Assembly: GCA_964450645.1 (NCBI GenBank)
Contig: CAYVEB010000010.1
Coordinates: forward strand, 1-55,930
Direction: 5' to 3'
Source of the DNA: JAKSPM01 sp964450645
GTDB lineage: Bacteria; Bacillota; Clostridia; Oscillospirales; Oscillospiraceae
Length of the DNA: 55,930 nt
The notes under the pieces were generated by a model that saw only the letters and a program-made list of their open reading frames with translations, did no database searches and had not been told where the DNA came from. The stretch's first letter is position 1. The number at the start of each line of letters is the position of its first letter. A program made the translations under genes and the position numbers. Positions 8,028 through 16,559 of this stretch are shown here, in pieces.

Positions 8028-8375
8028 ATGAATATTAAGAAGAATGATACCGTGATTGTCCTGTCCGGCAAGGACAAGGGGAAGAAGGGCAAGGTTCTGG
8101 TGACAATGCCCAAGGAAAATAAAGTGATTGTGGAGGGCATTAACATGGCCATCTGTCATGTCAAGGCCCGCAAGCAGGGCGAAGAGAGCGGCATTATCCG
8201 CAAGGAGATCCCCCTGCGTGCCGATAAAGTGATGCTGGTGTGCCCCAAGTGCGGCAAGCCCACCCGCATCTACCACAAGCAGGTCCACAGCGAACGCAAA
8301 AACAAGGACGTGTTCGTGCGCGCTTGCCTCAACAGCAAACACGGCTGCCAGGCGCTCATCGACACGGTGAAGTAA
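8028..8375 (+). CDS. rplX: 50S ribosomal protein L24
   Basis: Assembly initiator with an N-terminal KOW motif (DTVIVLSGKDKGKKGKVL, residues about 6-23). At 115 residues it is about a dozen longer than most. The C-terminal part contains CPKCGKPTR, then a further Cys and His pattern (CLNSKHGC), which looks like a zinc-binding addition. rplE follows after 16 bases. Confidence 0.96.
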   Translation: MNIKKNDTVIVLSGKDKGKKGKVLVTMPKENKVIVEGINMAICHVKARKQGEESGIIRKEIPLRADKVMLVCPKCGKPTRIYHKQVHSERKNKDVFVRACLNSKHGCQALIDTVK

Positions 8376-8391
8376 GAGGGAGGACGAGAAA

Positions 8392-8934
8392 ATGCCTGCT
8401 AGACTGAAAGTAAAGTACACGGAAGAAATCGCTCCCGCCCTGCTGAAAAAGTTTGAATACAAGAGCGTCATGCAGATCCCGAAGCTGGACAAGGTTGTTG
8501 TCAACGTCGGCTGCGGCGATTCGAAGAACAACGCCAAGGAGATCGAGGCCATTGTGCGCGACATCGCCACCATCACCGGCCAAAGACCCATCACCACCAA
8601 GGCCAGAAAGTCCGTCGCGAACTTCAAGGTTCGTGAGGGCGAAACCGTCGGCGTGAAGGTTACCTTGCGCGGCGAGAGGATGTGGGAATTTCTGGACCGC
8701 CTGTTTAACGTAGCGCTGCCCCGTGTCCGCGACTTCCGCGGCATTAACCCCAATTCCTTCGACGGCCGCGGCAACTACGCCTTTGGCCTAAAGGAACAGC
8801 TGATTTTCCCGGAAATTGAGTATGACAAGGTCGATAAGATCCGAGGCATGGATATTTGCATCTGCACCACCGCAAAGACCGACGAGGAAGCCAAACAGCT
8901 GCTGACCATGGTCGGCGCCCCGTTCTACGCTTAA
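8392..8934 (+). CDS. rplE: 50S ribosomal protein L5
   Basis: Binds 5S rRNA and contacts the P-site tRNA in the central protuberance. The 180 residues are typical. KVVVNVGCGDSKNNAKEIE, ITTKARKSVANFKVREGE and VALPRVRDFRGINPNSFDGR are the conserved segments. GAGGGAGGACGAGAAA precedes the ATG, and rpsZ follows after 19 bases. Confidence 0.98.
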   Translation: MPARLKVKYTEEIAPALLKKFEYKSVMQIPKLDKVVVNVGCGDSKNNAKEIEAIVRDIATITGQRPITTKARKSVANFKVREGETVGVKVTLRGERMWEFLDRLFNVALPRVRDFRGINPNSFDGRGNYAFGLKEQLIFPEIEYDKVDKIRGMDICICTTAKTDEEAKQLLTMVGAPFYA

Positions 8935-8953
8935 TTTTGGGAGGATAACGAAT

Positions 8954-9139
8954 ATGGCAAGAAAAGCGATGATTCTCAAGCAGCAGAGAGAGGCAAAGTT
9001 CTCCAGCCGCCGCTACAACCGGTGCAAGATCTGCGGCCGTCCCCACGCGTATTTGCGCGACTACGGCATCTGCCGCATTTGCTTCCGCGAGCTGGCCTAC
9101 AAGGGTCAGATTCCCGGCGTGCGGAAGGCCAGCTGGTAA
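8954..9139 (+). CDS. rpsZ: 30S ribosomal protein S14, zinc-binding type (type Z)
   Basis: Short 61-residue S14 of the zinc-ribbon type found in Firmicutes. The four cysteines C24, C27, C40 and C43 (CKICGRPH ... GICRIC) bind zinc in this family. The C-terminus GQIPGVRKASW is diagnostic. GGGAGGATAACGAAT precedes the ATG. The 129 bases to rpsH are the second widest gap in the run and hold a hairpin. Confidence 0.97.
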   Translation: MARKAMILKQQREAKFSSRRYNRCKICGRPHAYLRDYGICRICFRELAYKGQIPGVRKASW

Positions 9140-9172
9140 AACCGGCGCCTAACAGTAAACGGACATCAGAAG

Positions 9173-9213
9173 TCAGAGGAACATGGAGCTGTTTCCGGCT
9201 TGCATTCCTCTGA
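9173..9213 (+). promoter_or_regulatory. Hairpin between rpsZ and rpsH
   Basis: TCAGAGGAA (9173-9181) and TTCCTCTGA (9205-9213) form a perfect 9-bp stem with a 23-base loop. It stands alone in an otherwise tightly packed operon and has no U tract. A binding site for an operon repressor (S8 plays that part in E. coli) or an RNA-processing site is possible. This is inference from position only. Confidence 0.4.
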
Positions 9214-9268
9214 TACTCTGGCGTTTGAACGGACTTGTTCCGTAACTTCATAAAGGAGGATAAATTCC

Positions 9269-9667
9269 ATGCAAATCACAGATCCCGTTGCAGATATGCT
9301 GACCCGGATTCGGAACGCCAACTCTGCAAAGCACGACACTGTGGATGTTCCCGCTTCCAATTTGAAGAAGGCCATCGCACAGATCCTTCTCGACGAGGGC
9401 TATATCAAGGGCTATACCGTCGAGGATGACGGCACCCAGGGCGTCCTGCACATTACGCTGAAGTATCTGGGCAACAAGGAAAAGGTTATCACCGGTCTGC
9501 GCCGGGTGTCCAAGCCCGGCCTGCGTGTTTACGCGGGCGCGGAAGAACTGCCCAAGGTACTCAAGGGCCTGGGTATTGCAATTATTTCCACATCCAAGGG
9601 CGTCATGACCGACAAGGCGGCTCGGAAGCTGCATGTCGGCGGCGAGGTCCTGGCGTTTGTTTGGTAA
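9269..9667 (+). CDS. rpsH: 30S ribosomal protein S8
   Basis: Primary binder of the central domain of 16S rRNA and, in E. coli, translational repressor of the spc operon. It has 132 residues. DPVADMLTRIRNANSAKH at the start and GIAIISTSKGVMTDKAARK near the end are family blocks. AAAGGAGGATAAATTCC precedes the ATG, and rplF follows after 12 bases. Confidence 0.97.
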   Translation: MQITDPVADMLTRIRNANSAKHDTVDVPASNLKKAIAQILLDEGYIKGYTVEDDGTQGVLHITLKYLGNKEKVITGLRRVSKPGLRVYAGAEELPKVLKGLGIAIISTSKGVMTDKAARKLHVGGEVLAFVW

Positions 9668-9679
9668 GGAGGTAACATT

Positions 9680-10225
9680 ATGTCTAGAATCGGCAGAATG
9701 CCCATTACCGTGCCGGCAGGCGTCGAAGTGAACGTTGCCGATGGCAACGTTGTCACCGTCAAGGGTCCCAAGGGTACGCTCACCACAACGTTCCATCATG
9801 AGATGAACATCCAGACCGATGGCGCGGTCGTCACCGTCAGCCGTCCGTCTGACAGCCGGCTGCATCGGAGCCTGCACGGTCTTACCCGCACGCTGCTGCA
9901 CAATATGATCATCGGCGTGTCCACAGGTTTCAGCAAGGAGCTGGAGATAAACGGCGTCGGCTACCGCGCCGCCAAAGAGGGCAAGCAGCTGGTTATGAAC
10001 CTGGGCTATTCCCATCAGGTCAAGATGGATGAGATCGAGGGCATCACCATTGAAGTCCCCGCCCCCAACAAGATCATCATTCACGGAATCGACAAACAGG
10101 CTGTCGGCCAGTTTGCGGCCGAGGTCCGCGGCAAGCGGCCCCCCGAACCCTACAAGGGCAAGGGCATTAAATATACCACCGAGGTCATTCGCCGCAAAGA
10201 AGGCAAGGCCGGCGGTAAAAAGTAA
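9680..10225 (+). CDS. rplF: 50S ribosomal protein L6
   Basis: Two-domain protein near the GTPase centre. The 181 residues are typical. MSRIGRMPITVPAGVEV at the start, VSTGFSKELEINGVGYRA in the middle and the C-terminal signature RGKRPPEPYKGKGIKY are conserved. Gene order rpsH-rplF-rplR is canonical. Confidence 0.98.
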   Translation: MSRIGRMPITVPAGVEVNVADGNVVTVKGPKGTLTTTFHHEMNIQTDGAVVTVSRPSDSRLHRSLHGLTRTLLHNMIIGVSTGFSKELEINGVGYRAAKEGKQLVMNLGYSHQVKMDEIEGITIEVPAPNKIIIHGIDKQAVGQFAAEVRGKRPPEPYKGKGIKYTTEVIRRKEGKAGGKK

Positions 10226-10242
10226 TTAGGAGGTGTGCCAAA

Positions 10243-10602
10243 ATGGTAAAACAGATCGATAAGAAAGCGCAGCGCTTCAAGCGCCATGTTCGTGTTCGCG
10301 GCAAGATCTCCGGCACCCCCGAAAGACCTCGCCTGAATGTATTCCGCAGCAACGCCAATATCTACGCACAGGTTATCGACGATGTCAACGGTACCACGCT
10401 GGTTTCCGCGTCTACGCTGGATAAGTCCATCGAGGGTGCAACCGGTAACTGCGAGGCTGCAAAGAAGGTTGGCAAGCTGCTTGCCGAGCGCGCATTGGAT
10501 AAGGGCATTAAAGTTGTGGTATTCGACCGCGGCGGCTATATTTATCACGGCCGCGTGGCAGCTCTTGCCGAAGGCGCCCGCGAAGGCGGACTGGATTTTT
10601 AA
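10243..10602 (+). CDS. rplR: 50S ribosomal protein L18
   Basis: 5S rRNA-binding protein of the central protuberance. It has 119 residues with the conserved blocks RVRGKISGTPERPRLNVFRS, IYAQVIDDVNGTTLVSAST and VVFDRGGYIYHGRVAALAEG. AGGAGGTGTGCCAAA precedes the ATG. rpsE starts 18 bases downstream. Confidence 0.97.
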   Translation: MVKQIDKKAQRFKRHVRVRGKISGTPERPRLNVFRSNANIYAQVIDDVNGTTLVSASTLDKSIEGATGNCEAAKKVGKLLAERALDKGIKVVVFDRGGYIYHGRVAALAEGAREGGLDF

Positions 10603-10620
10603 GGCAGGAGGGAACAAAGA

Positions 10621-11136
10621 ATGGCTTATAACAGAAACCGCGAAGCAGAGAATACTGCTCCTGAAATGATTGAGCGCGTCGTCTACCTGAACCGTGTTTC
10701 CAAAACCGTCAAAGGCGGCCGCGTGATGAAGTTTTCCGCTCTGGTCGTCGTGGGCGACGGCAAGGGCACGGTGGGCTATGGCCTGGGCAAGGCTTCGGAG
10801 GTCTCCGAGGCGATCCTTAAGGGCATTGCAAACGCCAAGAAGAACCTGCATCAGGTTACCCTGTACGGCACCACCATTCCCCACGAAGTGATCGGCACCT
10901 ACGGCGCAGGCCGCGTGATCATGAAGCCGGCCGCACCCGGTACTGGCGTAATCGCCGGCGGCGCGGTGCGCGCGGTCATGGAGGCGGTGGGTGTGTCGAA
11001 CATCCGTACCAAGTGCCTGCGCTCCAACAACCCGCAAAACGTGGTCAAGGCCACGATGCAGGGGCTGCTGTCTTTGCGCAATGTGGAGCAGGTCGCCCGT
11101 GTGCGCGGCAAGCGCCCGGAAGAAATTCTCGGTTAA
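10621..11136 (+). CDS. rpsE: 30S ribosomal protein S5
   Basis: Contributes to decoding fidelity and to the mRNA channel. It has 171 residues. The N-terminal double-stranded RNA-binding fold shows VVYLNRVSKTVKGGRVMKFS and VVGDGKGTVGYGLGKASEV. The C-terminal region shows GAGRVIMKPAAPGTGVIAGG. Its stop is followed directly by an SD sequence (AAGGAGGG) serving rpmD. Confidence 0.98.
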   Translation: MAYNRNREAENTAPEMIERVVYLNRVSKTVKGGRVMKFSALVVVGDGKGTVGYGLGKASEVSEAILKGIANAKKNLHQVTLYGTTIPHEVIGTYGAGRVIMKPAAPGTGVIAGGAVRAVMEAVGVSNIRTKCLRSNNPQNVVKATMQGLLSLRNVEQVARVRGKRPEEILG

Positions 11137-11148
11137 GGAGGGCTTACC

Positions 11149-11328
11149 ATGATGTTAAGGATTAAATTGGTAAAAAGCCTGAATGGCCGGCTGAAAAAGC
11201 ATATCGCAACGGCGGAATCCCTGGGCCTGCGTCGTATTGGCCAGGAAACCGTTCAGCCCGATAACGAACAGACTCGCGGCAAAATCGCCCAAATTGGTTA
11301 TCTGCTGCAGGTTACGGAAGTAGAATAA
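11149..11328 (+). CDS. rpmD: 50S ribosomal protein L30
   Basis: Small large-subunit protein of 59 residues. It reads MMLRIKLVKSLNGR, then HIATAESLGLRRIGQ and ends YLLQVTEVE. The segment I-K-L-V-K-S, the GLRR motif and the position between rpsE and rplO identify it. Two consecutive ATG codons (11149 and 11152) are possible starts, with AAGGAGGGCTTACC upstream. Confidence 0.96.
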   Translation: MMLRIKLVKSLNGRLKKHIATAESLGLRRIGQETVQPDNEQTRGKIAQIGYLLQVTEVE

Positions 11329-11342
11329 GGAGGAGACAAGAT

Positions 11343-11783
11343 ATGGAATTGCATGAGCTTGCTCCCGTTGCGGGTTCTACCCAAGTTGGAAAACGCAAGG
11401 GCCGCGGCGCCGGTACCGGCAACGGTAAAACGGCCGGCCGTGGCCACAAGGGTCAGAAGGCGCGTTCCGGCGGTAAGGTACGCGTCGGGTTCGAAGGCGG
11501 TCAGATGCCTTTGGCCAGACGTATCCCGAAGCGCGGCTTCCACAACATTTTTGCCAAACCGTTGACCGCAGTCAACATCAAGGCGCTGAATGTGTTTGAA
11601 GACAGCGCTGTGGTAGACGCCGCAGCGCTCATTGAAAAAGGAATCCTGAATGACTGCAAATACGGCCTGAAGATTCTTTCCAACGGCACGTTGGAAAAGA
11701 AACTCACCGTGAAAGCAGCTGCATTCTCCGCATCTGCTAAGGCGAAGATTGAGGAAGCAGGTGGAAAGGCTGAGGTGGTGTAA
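11343..11783 (+). CDS. rplO: 50S ribosomal protein L15
   Basis: Late-binding large-subunit protein of 146 residues. The glycine/basic N-terminal extension, with RKGRGAGTGNGKTAGRGHKG and GFEGGQMPLARRIPKRGF, is the family hallmark. Its stop codon touches the secY GTG start, and the secY ribosome-binding site lies inside the rplO 3' end (GGCTGAGGTGGTG). Confidence 0.97.
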   Translation: MELHELAPVAGSTQVGKRKGRGAGTGNGKTAGRGHKGQKARSGGKVRVGFEGGQMPLARRIPKRGFHNIFAKPLTAVNIKALNVFEDSAVVDAAALIEKGILNDCKYGLKILSNGTLEKKLTVKAAAFSASAKAKIEEAGGKAEVV

Positions 11784-13070
11784 GTGTTTTCTACACTTCG
11801 TAATGCCTGGAAGGTTGCAGATCTGAGAAAGAAATTGATCTTCACATTCTTGGTCATTCTGCTCTACCGCGTCTGCAATGTAATCCCGGTTCCGTTTGTG
11901 AATACCGACGCGTTGGCTGCCAGCTTCAATCAGCAGATGGGCAACACGATTTTGGGCCTGTACAACATCATGTCCGGTTCGGCGTTCTCCCAGGCCACGA
12001 TTTTGGCGCTGGCGATCCAACCGTATATCAACGCATCCATTATTATTCAGCTGCTGACCATCGCCATTCCGCCTCTGGAGCGGTTGAGCAAGGAAGGCGG
12101 CGAAGAGGGCCGCAAGAAGATCGAGCGGATCACCCGGTATACCACCGTTGGCCTGGGCCTGCTGATGGGCACCGCCTACTTCTTCATGCTCCGAAATACC
12201 TTTTCCGGCATTTTGTTGGATGAAAGCTTCCTGGCCGCGGTCGTCATTATTCTGTCGTTTACCGCCGGTTCGGCATTTGTTATGTGGTTGGGCGAACAGA
12301 TCACCGAGTTTGGCGTCGGCAACGGTATCTCTATCATCCTGTTTGCCAACATCGTCTCGCGTCTGCCCTACGGTACGATCAATATGGTGACCAACCTGAT
12401 CAACGACTTCAAGGGCTATTGGTATATCGCGCTGGTGACTGTAATCGGCATGGCCCTGATGATGGTCTTCATCGTCTTCGTCACCCAGGCCGAGCGCCGG
12501 ATTCCCGTCCAGTACGCCAAGCGCGTGGTTGGCCGGAAAATTTACGGCGGCCAGAGCAGCAACCTGCCCATCAAGGTGAATATGACCGGCGTTCTGCCAA
12601 TCATCTTCGCCCAGTCGATCTGCTCTTTGCCGGCGACGTTTGCTGCGTTCTTCAACATGAACAGGGAGAGCTTCTGGTACAAGTATGTGTTCAGCAGCAC
12701 AAGCTTTGTGTACTGCCTGTTCTACTTCCTGCTGATTATCGGATTCAGCTACTTCTACGCAACCATTCAGTACAACCCCGTCGAGATCGCCAATAACTTG
12801 AAGAAAAACGGCGGATTTATTCCCGGTTTCCGTCCGGGCCGTCCCACTTCGGATTTTATTGCCCGTGTGATCAACAAGATCACTCTCTTTGGCGCGCTGT
12901 ATCTGGCGGTGGTCGCCCTGATGCCGGTTATCGCCGGTGCAATCCTCGGAACCAACTCGGTATCCATCGGTGGTACATCGGTCATCATTGTGGTGGGCGT
13001 TGCGCTGGAGACTGTGGCTGCGATCGAGGCGCAAATGCTGATGCGTCATTACAAGGGATTCCTGGAGTAA
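11784..13070 (+). CDS. secY: Preprotein translocase channel subunit SecY
   Basis: Pore of the Sec translocon, presumably exporting the giant SLH proteins encoded downstream. The 428 residues hold about ten membrane segments. RVCNVIPVPFVNTD (TM1 entry), IQLLTIAIPPLERL, QAERRIPVQYAKR and GGFIPGFRPGRPTSDF are family motifs. The start is GTG with zero bases after rplO, so translation is probably coupled to L15. Confidence 0.97.
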   Translation: MFSTLRNAWKVADLRKKLIFTFLVILLYRVCNVIPVPFVNTDALAASFNQQMGNTILGLYNIMSGSAFSQATILALAIQPYINASIIIQLLTIAIPPLERLSKEGGEEGRKKIERITRYTTVGLGLLMGTAYFFMLRNTFSGILLDESFLAAVVIILSFTAGSAFVMWLGEQITEFGVGNGISIILFANIVSRLPYGTINMVTNLINDFKGYWYIALVTVIGMALMMVFIVFVTQAERRIPVQYAKRVVGRKIYGGQSSNLPIKVNMTGVLPIIFAQSICSLPATFAAFFNMNRESFWYKYVFSSTSFVYCLFYFLLIIGFSYFYATIQYNPVEIANNLKKNGGFIPGFRPGRPTSDFIARVINKITLFGALYLAVVALMPVIAGAILGTNSVSIGGTSVIIVVGVALETVAAIEAQMLMRHYKGFLE

Positions 13071-13084
13071 TGGGGGAATAAGTG

Positions 13085-13723
13085 ATGAGACTAATCCTTT
13101 TAGGTGCGCCCGGCGCTGGTAAGGGCACCCAGGCTGAAATCATTGCGGCCCGGCTGAACATCCCGACCATCTCCACCGGGAACATCCTGCGCGAAGCAAT
13201 TAAAAACGGCACAGAAATTGGCCTCCAGGCAAAACATTTCATGGACAATGGTATGCTTGTCCCCGACGATGTGATTATTGGCATTGTCAGGGAACGGATT
13301 GCCCGGAAGGACTGTGCAAACGGCTTCATTTTAGACGGTGTGCCGCGCACGGTTCCCCAGGCGCAAGCACTTGAAGATGCCGGAGTGCAAATAGACTGTG
13401 TGATTTCGATTGAAATTGAAGACGCGGTGATTGAAAAGCGGATGACCGGCCGTCGGGTCTGCCCCGACTGCGGTGCCAGCTACCACATCACCGCTAACCC
13501 GCCGAAAACAGAGGGTATCTGCAATACCTGCGGCGCTCAGCTGGTGATTCGCAAGGACGATCAACCAGAAACGGTCAGGAACCGCCTTGCGGTCTATCAC
13601 CGGGAAACTGAGGCACTCAAGGGCTTTTATGAAAAGCTCGGCAAGTTAAAGCTTGTTGAGGGGAATCAGCCCATCGAAGGAGCTACTCGTGATATTCTGG
13701 CGGCCTTGGGAGTTTGCGCATGA
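13085..13723 (+). CDS. adk: Adenylate kinase, zinc-type LID
   Basis: Interconverts ATP + AMP and 2 ADP. The P-loop GAPGAGKGT covers residues 7-15. FILDGVPRTVPQAQ is the nucleotide-binding lid approach. The LID domain carries four cysteines, C126, C129, C146 and C149, as in zinc-binding Gram-positive adenylate kinases. It has 212 residues from the ATG at 13085; a GTG one codon earlier is the alternative. Its stop overlaps the map start (ATGA), so the two are coupled. Confidence 0.97.
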   Translation: MRLILLGAPGAGKGTQAEIIAARLNIPTISTGNILREAIKNGTEIGLQAKHFMDNGMLVPDDVIIGIVRERIARKDCANGFILDGVPRTVPQAQALEDAGVQIDCVISIEIEDAVIEKRMTGRRVCPDCGASYHITANPPKTEGICNTCGAQLVIRKDDQPETVRNRLAVYHRETEALKGFYEKLGKLKLVEGNQPIEGATRDILAALGVCA

Positions 13724-14475
13724 TTCCCATAAAAAACGTTCGTGAAGTCGAGACGATGCGTCGGGCAGGCAAAATTACCGCGGCAGCCCGCGCTTTGGCC
13801 GGGTCTATGGTAAAACCTGGCGTGTCGACGCGGCAGATCGACAAGGCTGTCCACGATTTCATCGTGTCGCACAATGCGACGCCGTCGTTTTTGCATTACT
13901 CCGGGTATCCTGCCAGCGCGTGCATCTCGGTTAACGAGGTGGTGATCCACGGAATCCCCGACGGTCGGCTTTTGAAGGAAGGCGACATTGTATCGGTGGA
14001 TGTGGGCGCGTGCTGGAACGGCTACCACGGCGACTGCGCCGCGACCTTTGCCTGCGGAGAAATATCGCCCCAGGCGCAAAAGCTCATTGATGTCACGAAG
14101 CAGAGCTTTTTCGAGGGCGTGCAATTCGCCCGTCCGGGCTACCGGATCTCCGACATTGGCCATGCTGTTCAGGCGTATGCGGAAAGCAATGGCTTTGGTG
14201 TAGTGCGTGCGTTTATCGGTCACGGTGTGGGCCGCAATCTGCACGAGGAACCGGAGGTTCCAAATTATGGGAAACCCGGCAGAGGGCCGCGCCTGATTCC
14301 TGGCATGGTCATAGCCATCGAGCCGATGATCACCGAGGGCACTTACGAGGTGGTTGTTTTGAACGATGGCTGGACAACCGTCACCCGTGACAGGAAGCTG
14401 GCGGCCCACTACGAAAATACTGTGCTCATTACAGACGGCGAGCCGGAAATTCTCACCGTCCCTGAGGGTCTTTAA
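13720..14475 (+). CDS. map: Methionine aminopeptidase type I
   Basis: Removes the initiator Met from new proteins. It has 251 residues. The five metal ligands are visible: D94, D105, H168, E201 and E232, in VSVDVGA, GDCAATF, FIGHGVG, AIEPM and HYENT. The ATG at 13720 overlaps the adk stop by four bases; a TTG at 13714 would also be in frame but has no better SD. The adk-map-KOW-infA order between secY and rpmJ is typical of Clostridia. Confidence 0.97.
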   Translation: MIPIKNVREVETMRRAGKITAAARALAGSMVKPGVSTRQIDKAVHDFIVSHNATPSFLHYSGYPASACISVNEVVIHGIPDGRLLKEGDIVSVDVGACWNGYHGDCAATFACGEISPQAQKLIDVTKQSFFEGVQFARPGYRISDIGHAVQAYAESNGFGVVRAFIGHGVGRNLHEEPEVPNYGKPGRGPRLIPGMVIAIEPMITEGTYEVVVLNDGWTTVTRDRKLAAHYENTVLITDGEPEILTVPEGL

Positions 14476-14476
14476 T

Positions 14477-14764
14477 ATGGGGATATCGAGATCTGATGTG
14501 ATTGTCTCTACCGCGGGCCACGATGCGGGAAAGCTATTTTATGTGGTCGGCATGGACGGCCCCTACCTGCTGCTGGCCAACGGCAAAGAACGCAAGCTGG
14601 AGAAACCCAAGCGGAAAAACGCGAAGCATGTCCGCGCTGTCCCTCGGGCAGAAACAACCGTCGCCCGGAAGCTGCGTTCCGGCGACAAGGTACTCAACAG
14701 CGAATTACGAAGGGATTTGGCGATATTGAGCCAAGACTTCAACAGTCAAGACCAAGGAGGGTAA
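14477..14764 (+). CDS. KOW-domain RNA-binding protein (L14e-like)
   Basis: A 95-residue basic protein placed between map and infA, the standard position of the clostridial KOW/L14e-like family, whose exact function is not settled. It starts MGISRSDVIVSTAGHDAGK, a KOW-type RNA-binding turn, and continues with YVVGMDGPYLLLANGKERK and the basic patch KPKRKNAKHV. The ATG lies one base after the map stop. An association with the ribosome is inferred from context and charge. Confidence 0.88.
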   Translation: MGISRSDVIVSTAGHDAGKLFYVVGMDGPYLLLANGKERKLEKPKRKNAKHVRAVPRAETTVARKLRSGDKVLNSELRRDLAILSQDFNSQDQGG

Positions 14765-14770
14765 TAAAAC

Positions 14771-14989
14771 TTGGCAAAAGACGACGTAATCGAACTTGAG
14801 GGCATCGTAACAGATGCGCTGCCAAATGCTATGTTTAAAGTCGATATTGGCCGAGGACATTTCATTTTGGCGCATATTTCCGGCAAGCTCAGGATGAACT
14901 ATATTAAGATCTTGCCCGGTGACAAGGTAACTGTTCAGATGTCTCCGTACGATCTGACCCAAGGGCGGATCACATGGAGAAGCAAGTAA
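14771..14989 (+). CDS. infA: Translation initiation factor IF-1
   Basis: OB-fold factor that occupies the A site during initiation. The 72 residues are the standard size. Conserved segments are KDDVIELEGIVTDALPNAMF, HISGKLRMNYIKILPGDKV and SPYDLTQGRITWR. The start is TTG (14771), behind GGAGGGTAATAAAAC. A rare start codon may tune its level, as is common for infA in this group. Confidence 0.96.
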   Translation: MAKDDVIELEGIVTDALPNAMFKVDIGRGHFILAHISGKLRMNYIKILPGDKVTVQMSPYDLTQGRITWRSK

Positions 14990-15022
14990 CCGAACAATTC
15001 TCATCTTTGGAGGTTAAACAGT

Positions 15023-15136
15023 ATGAAAGTTAGACCGTCCGTGAAGCCCATGTGCGAGAAGTGCAAAGTCATCAAGCGCAAGGGCCGCGTTATGGTAATT
15101 TGCGAAAATCCCAAGCACAAGCAGAGACAAGGCTAA
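15023..15136 (+). CDS. rpmJ: 50S ribosomal protein L36, zinc type
   Basis: Smallest ribosomal protein, 37 residues: MKVRPSVKPMCEKCKVIKRK, then GRVMVICENPKHKQRQG. The CxxC, C and H residues (C11, C14, C27, H32) form the zinc ribbon of the C+ form. TTTGGAGGTTAAACAGT gives a good ribosome-binding site. Confidence 0.96.
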   Translation: MKVRPSVKPMCEKCKVIKRKGRVMVICENPKHKQRQG

Positions 15137-15154
15137 GGAGGTGCGAGAAAGTAT

Positions 15155-15523
15155 ATGGCACGTATTGCTGGTATTGACCTGCCCCGTGAAAAACGGATTG
15201 AAATTGGTTTGACTTATATCTATGGCATTGGCAGAAAGAGCGCGCAGGACATTCTCGCCCAGGCCAATGTGGATCCGGACACCCGCGTCCGCGACCTGAC
15301 CGACGCGCAGGAAGCTGCCCTGCGTGAAGTGATCGACAGACACTACACGATCGAGGGCGATCTGCGCCGCGAGGTTGCGATGAACATCAAGCGCCTGACG
15401 GAAATCGGCTGCTACCGTGGTCTGCGCCACAGACGCGGCCTGCCGGTTCGCGGCCAGCGCACCAAGACGAATGCCAGAACCCGCAAGGGTCCGAAGAAGA
15501 CCATTGCCAATAAGAAGAAGTAA
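15155..15523 (+). CDS. rpsM: 30S ribosomal protein S13
   Basis: Head protein that forms intersubunit bridges and contacts the P-site tRNA. It has 122 residues. MARIAGIDLPREKRIEIGLT, IYGIGRKSAQDIL and the basic C-terminus RGLPVRGQRTKTNARTRKG are the signatures. It opens the alpha-operon portion (rpsM-rpsK-rpsD-rpoA-rplQ). Confidence 0.98.
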   Translation: MARIAGIDLPREKRIEIGLTYIYGIGRKSAQDILAQANVDPDTRVRDLTDAQEAALREVIDRHYTIEGDLRREVAMNIKRLTEIGCYRGLRHRRGLPVRGQRTKTNARTRKGPKKTIANKKK

Positions 15524-15536
15524 GGAGGGATATTGA

Positions 15537-15938
15537 ATGGCTAAGGCAAATGCAAAAAAAGTGATTAAGCGCCGTCGCGAGCGTAAAAACATTGAAAAAG
15601 GTGCCGCTCATATCCGCTCCTCTTTCAACAACACCATGGTGACCATCACGGATCTGAGCGGCAACGCGCTGTCCTGGGCGTCGTCCGGCGGACTGGGGTT
15701 CCGTGGATCCAGAAAATCGACTCCCTATGCTGCGCAGATGTGCGCGGAGACCGCCGCAAAGACTGCCATTGAAAACTGCAATTTGAAGACGGTTGAGGTC
15801 TATGTCAAAGGCCCCGGCCAGGGGCGTGAAGCCGCAATCCGCGCGCTCCAGTCCGCCGGCCTGGAGGTCGTTATGATCAAGGACGTCACCCCCATTCCCC
15901 ACAATGGTTGCCGTCCGCCCAAACGCCGCCGCGTATAA
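15537..15938 (+). CDS. rpsK: 30S ribosomal protein S11
   Basis: Platform protein close to the E-site mRNA. It has 133 residues. Conserved blocks are AHIRSSFNNTMVTITDLSGN, GGLGFRGSRKSTPYAAQ and the C-terminal VTPIPHNGCRPPKRRRV. AAGGAGGGATATTGA precedes the ATG, and rpsD follows after 24 bases. Confidence 0.98.
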   Translation: MAKANAKKVIKRRRERKNIEKGAAHIRSSFNNTMVTITDLSGNALSWASSGGLGFRGSRKSTPYAAQMCAETAAKTAIENCNLKTVEVYVKGPGQGREAAIRALQSAGLEVVMIKDVTPIPHNGCRPPKRRRV

Positions 15939-15962
15939 TTTGTGAAGGAGGAAATGTAAACG

Positions 15963-16559
15963 ATGGCAAAAAATACACAGCCCATTCTTAAACGCTGCAG
16001 GACCCTGGGCGTTTCGCCCGCAGCGATGGGCTATTCCAAGACTTCCAATAAGAATCCCGGCGGCCAGAGACGGTCGAAGAAGTCCGAGTATGCGACCCAG
16101 CTGACCGAAAAGCAAAAGGTCAAGTTCGTCTATGGGATGTTGGAAAAGCAGTTCCGTTCCTACTATGACAAGGCTTCCCGCGCCGAAGGCAACACCGGCG
16201 AGGTTCTGTTGAGCCTGCTCGAACGCCGCCTTGACAACGTAGTCTACCGCCTGGGGTATGCTTCTACCCGCCGCGAGGCCAGACAGTTGGTGAACCATGG
16301 CCACTACACGGTCAACGGCAAGCGCGTGAACATTCCGTCCTATTCTGTAAAGGTGGGCGACGTGGTCGCTGTCTGTGAAAAGAGCAGCTCCAACAACCGC
16401 TTCAAGAAAATGAAGGAAGATGACGCATTCGTGAATGCTCCCAAGTGGCTCGACCGTGATAAAAATACCCTTCAGGGCAAGGTGATTGCCCTCCCCACGA
16501 AGGAAGATATCGACTTCGAGATCGCCGAACATCTGATCGTCGAGTTGTACTCCAAGTAA
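15963..16559 (+). CDS. rpsD: 30S ribosomal protein S4, zinc-free form
   Basis: Primary 16S rRNA binder involved in fidelity and, elsewhere, in repression of its operon. It has 198 residues. The N-terminal domain lacks the paired CxxC zinc ligands of the C+ form (only one Cys, in LKRCRTLGV), so it is the zinc-independent form. The S4 RNA-binding domain shows RLDNVVYRLGYASTRREARQ and LVNHGHYTVNGKRVNIPSY. Confidence 0.97.
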   Translation: MAKNTQPILKRCRTLGVSPAAMGYSKTSNKNPGGQRRSKKSEYATQLTEKQKVKFVYGMLEKQFRSYYDKASRAEGNTGEVLLSLLERRLDNVVYRLGYASTRREARQLVNHGHYTVNGKRVNIPSYSVKVGDVVAVCEKSSSNNRFKKMKEDDAFVNAPKWLDRDKNTLQGKVIALPTKEDIDFEIAEHLIVELYSK

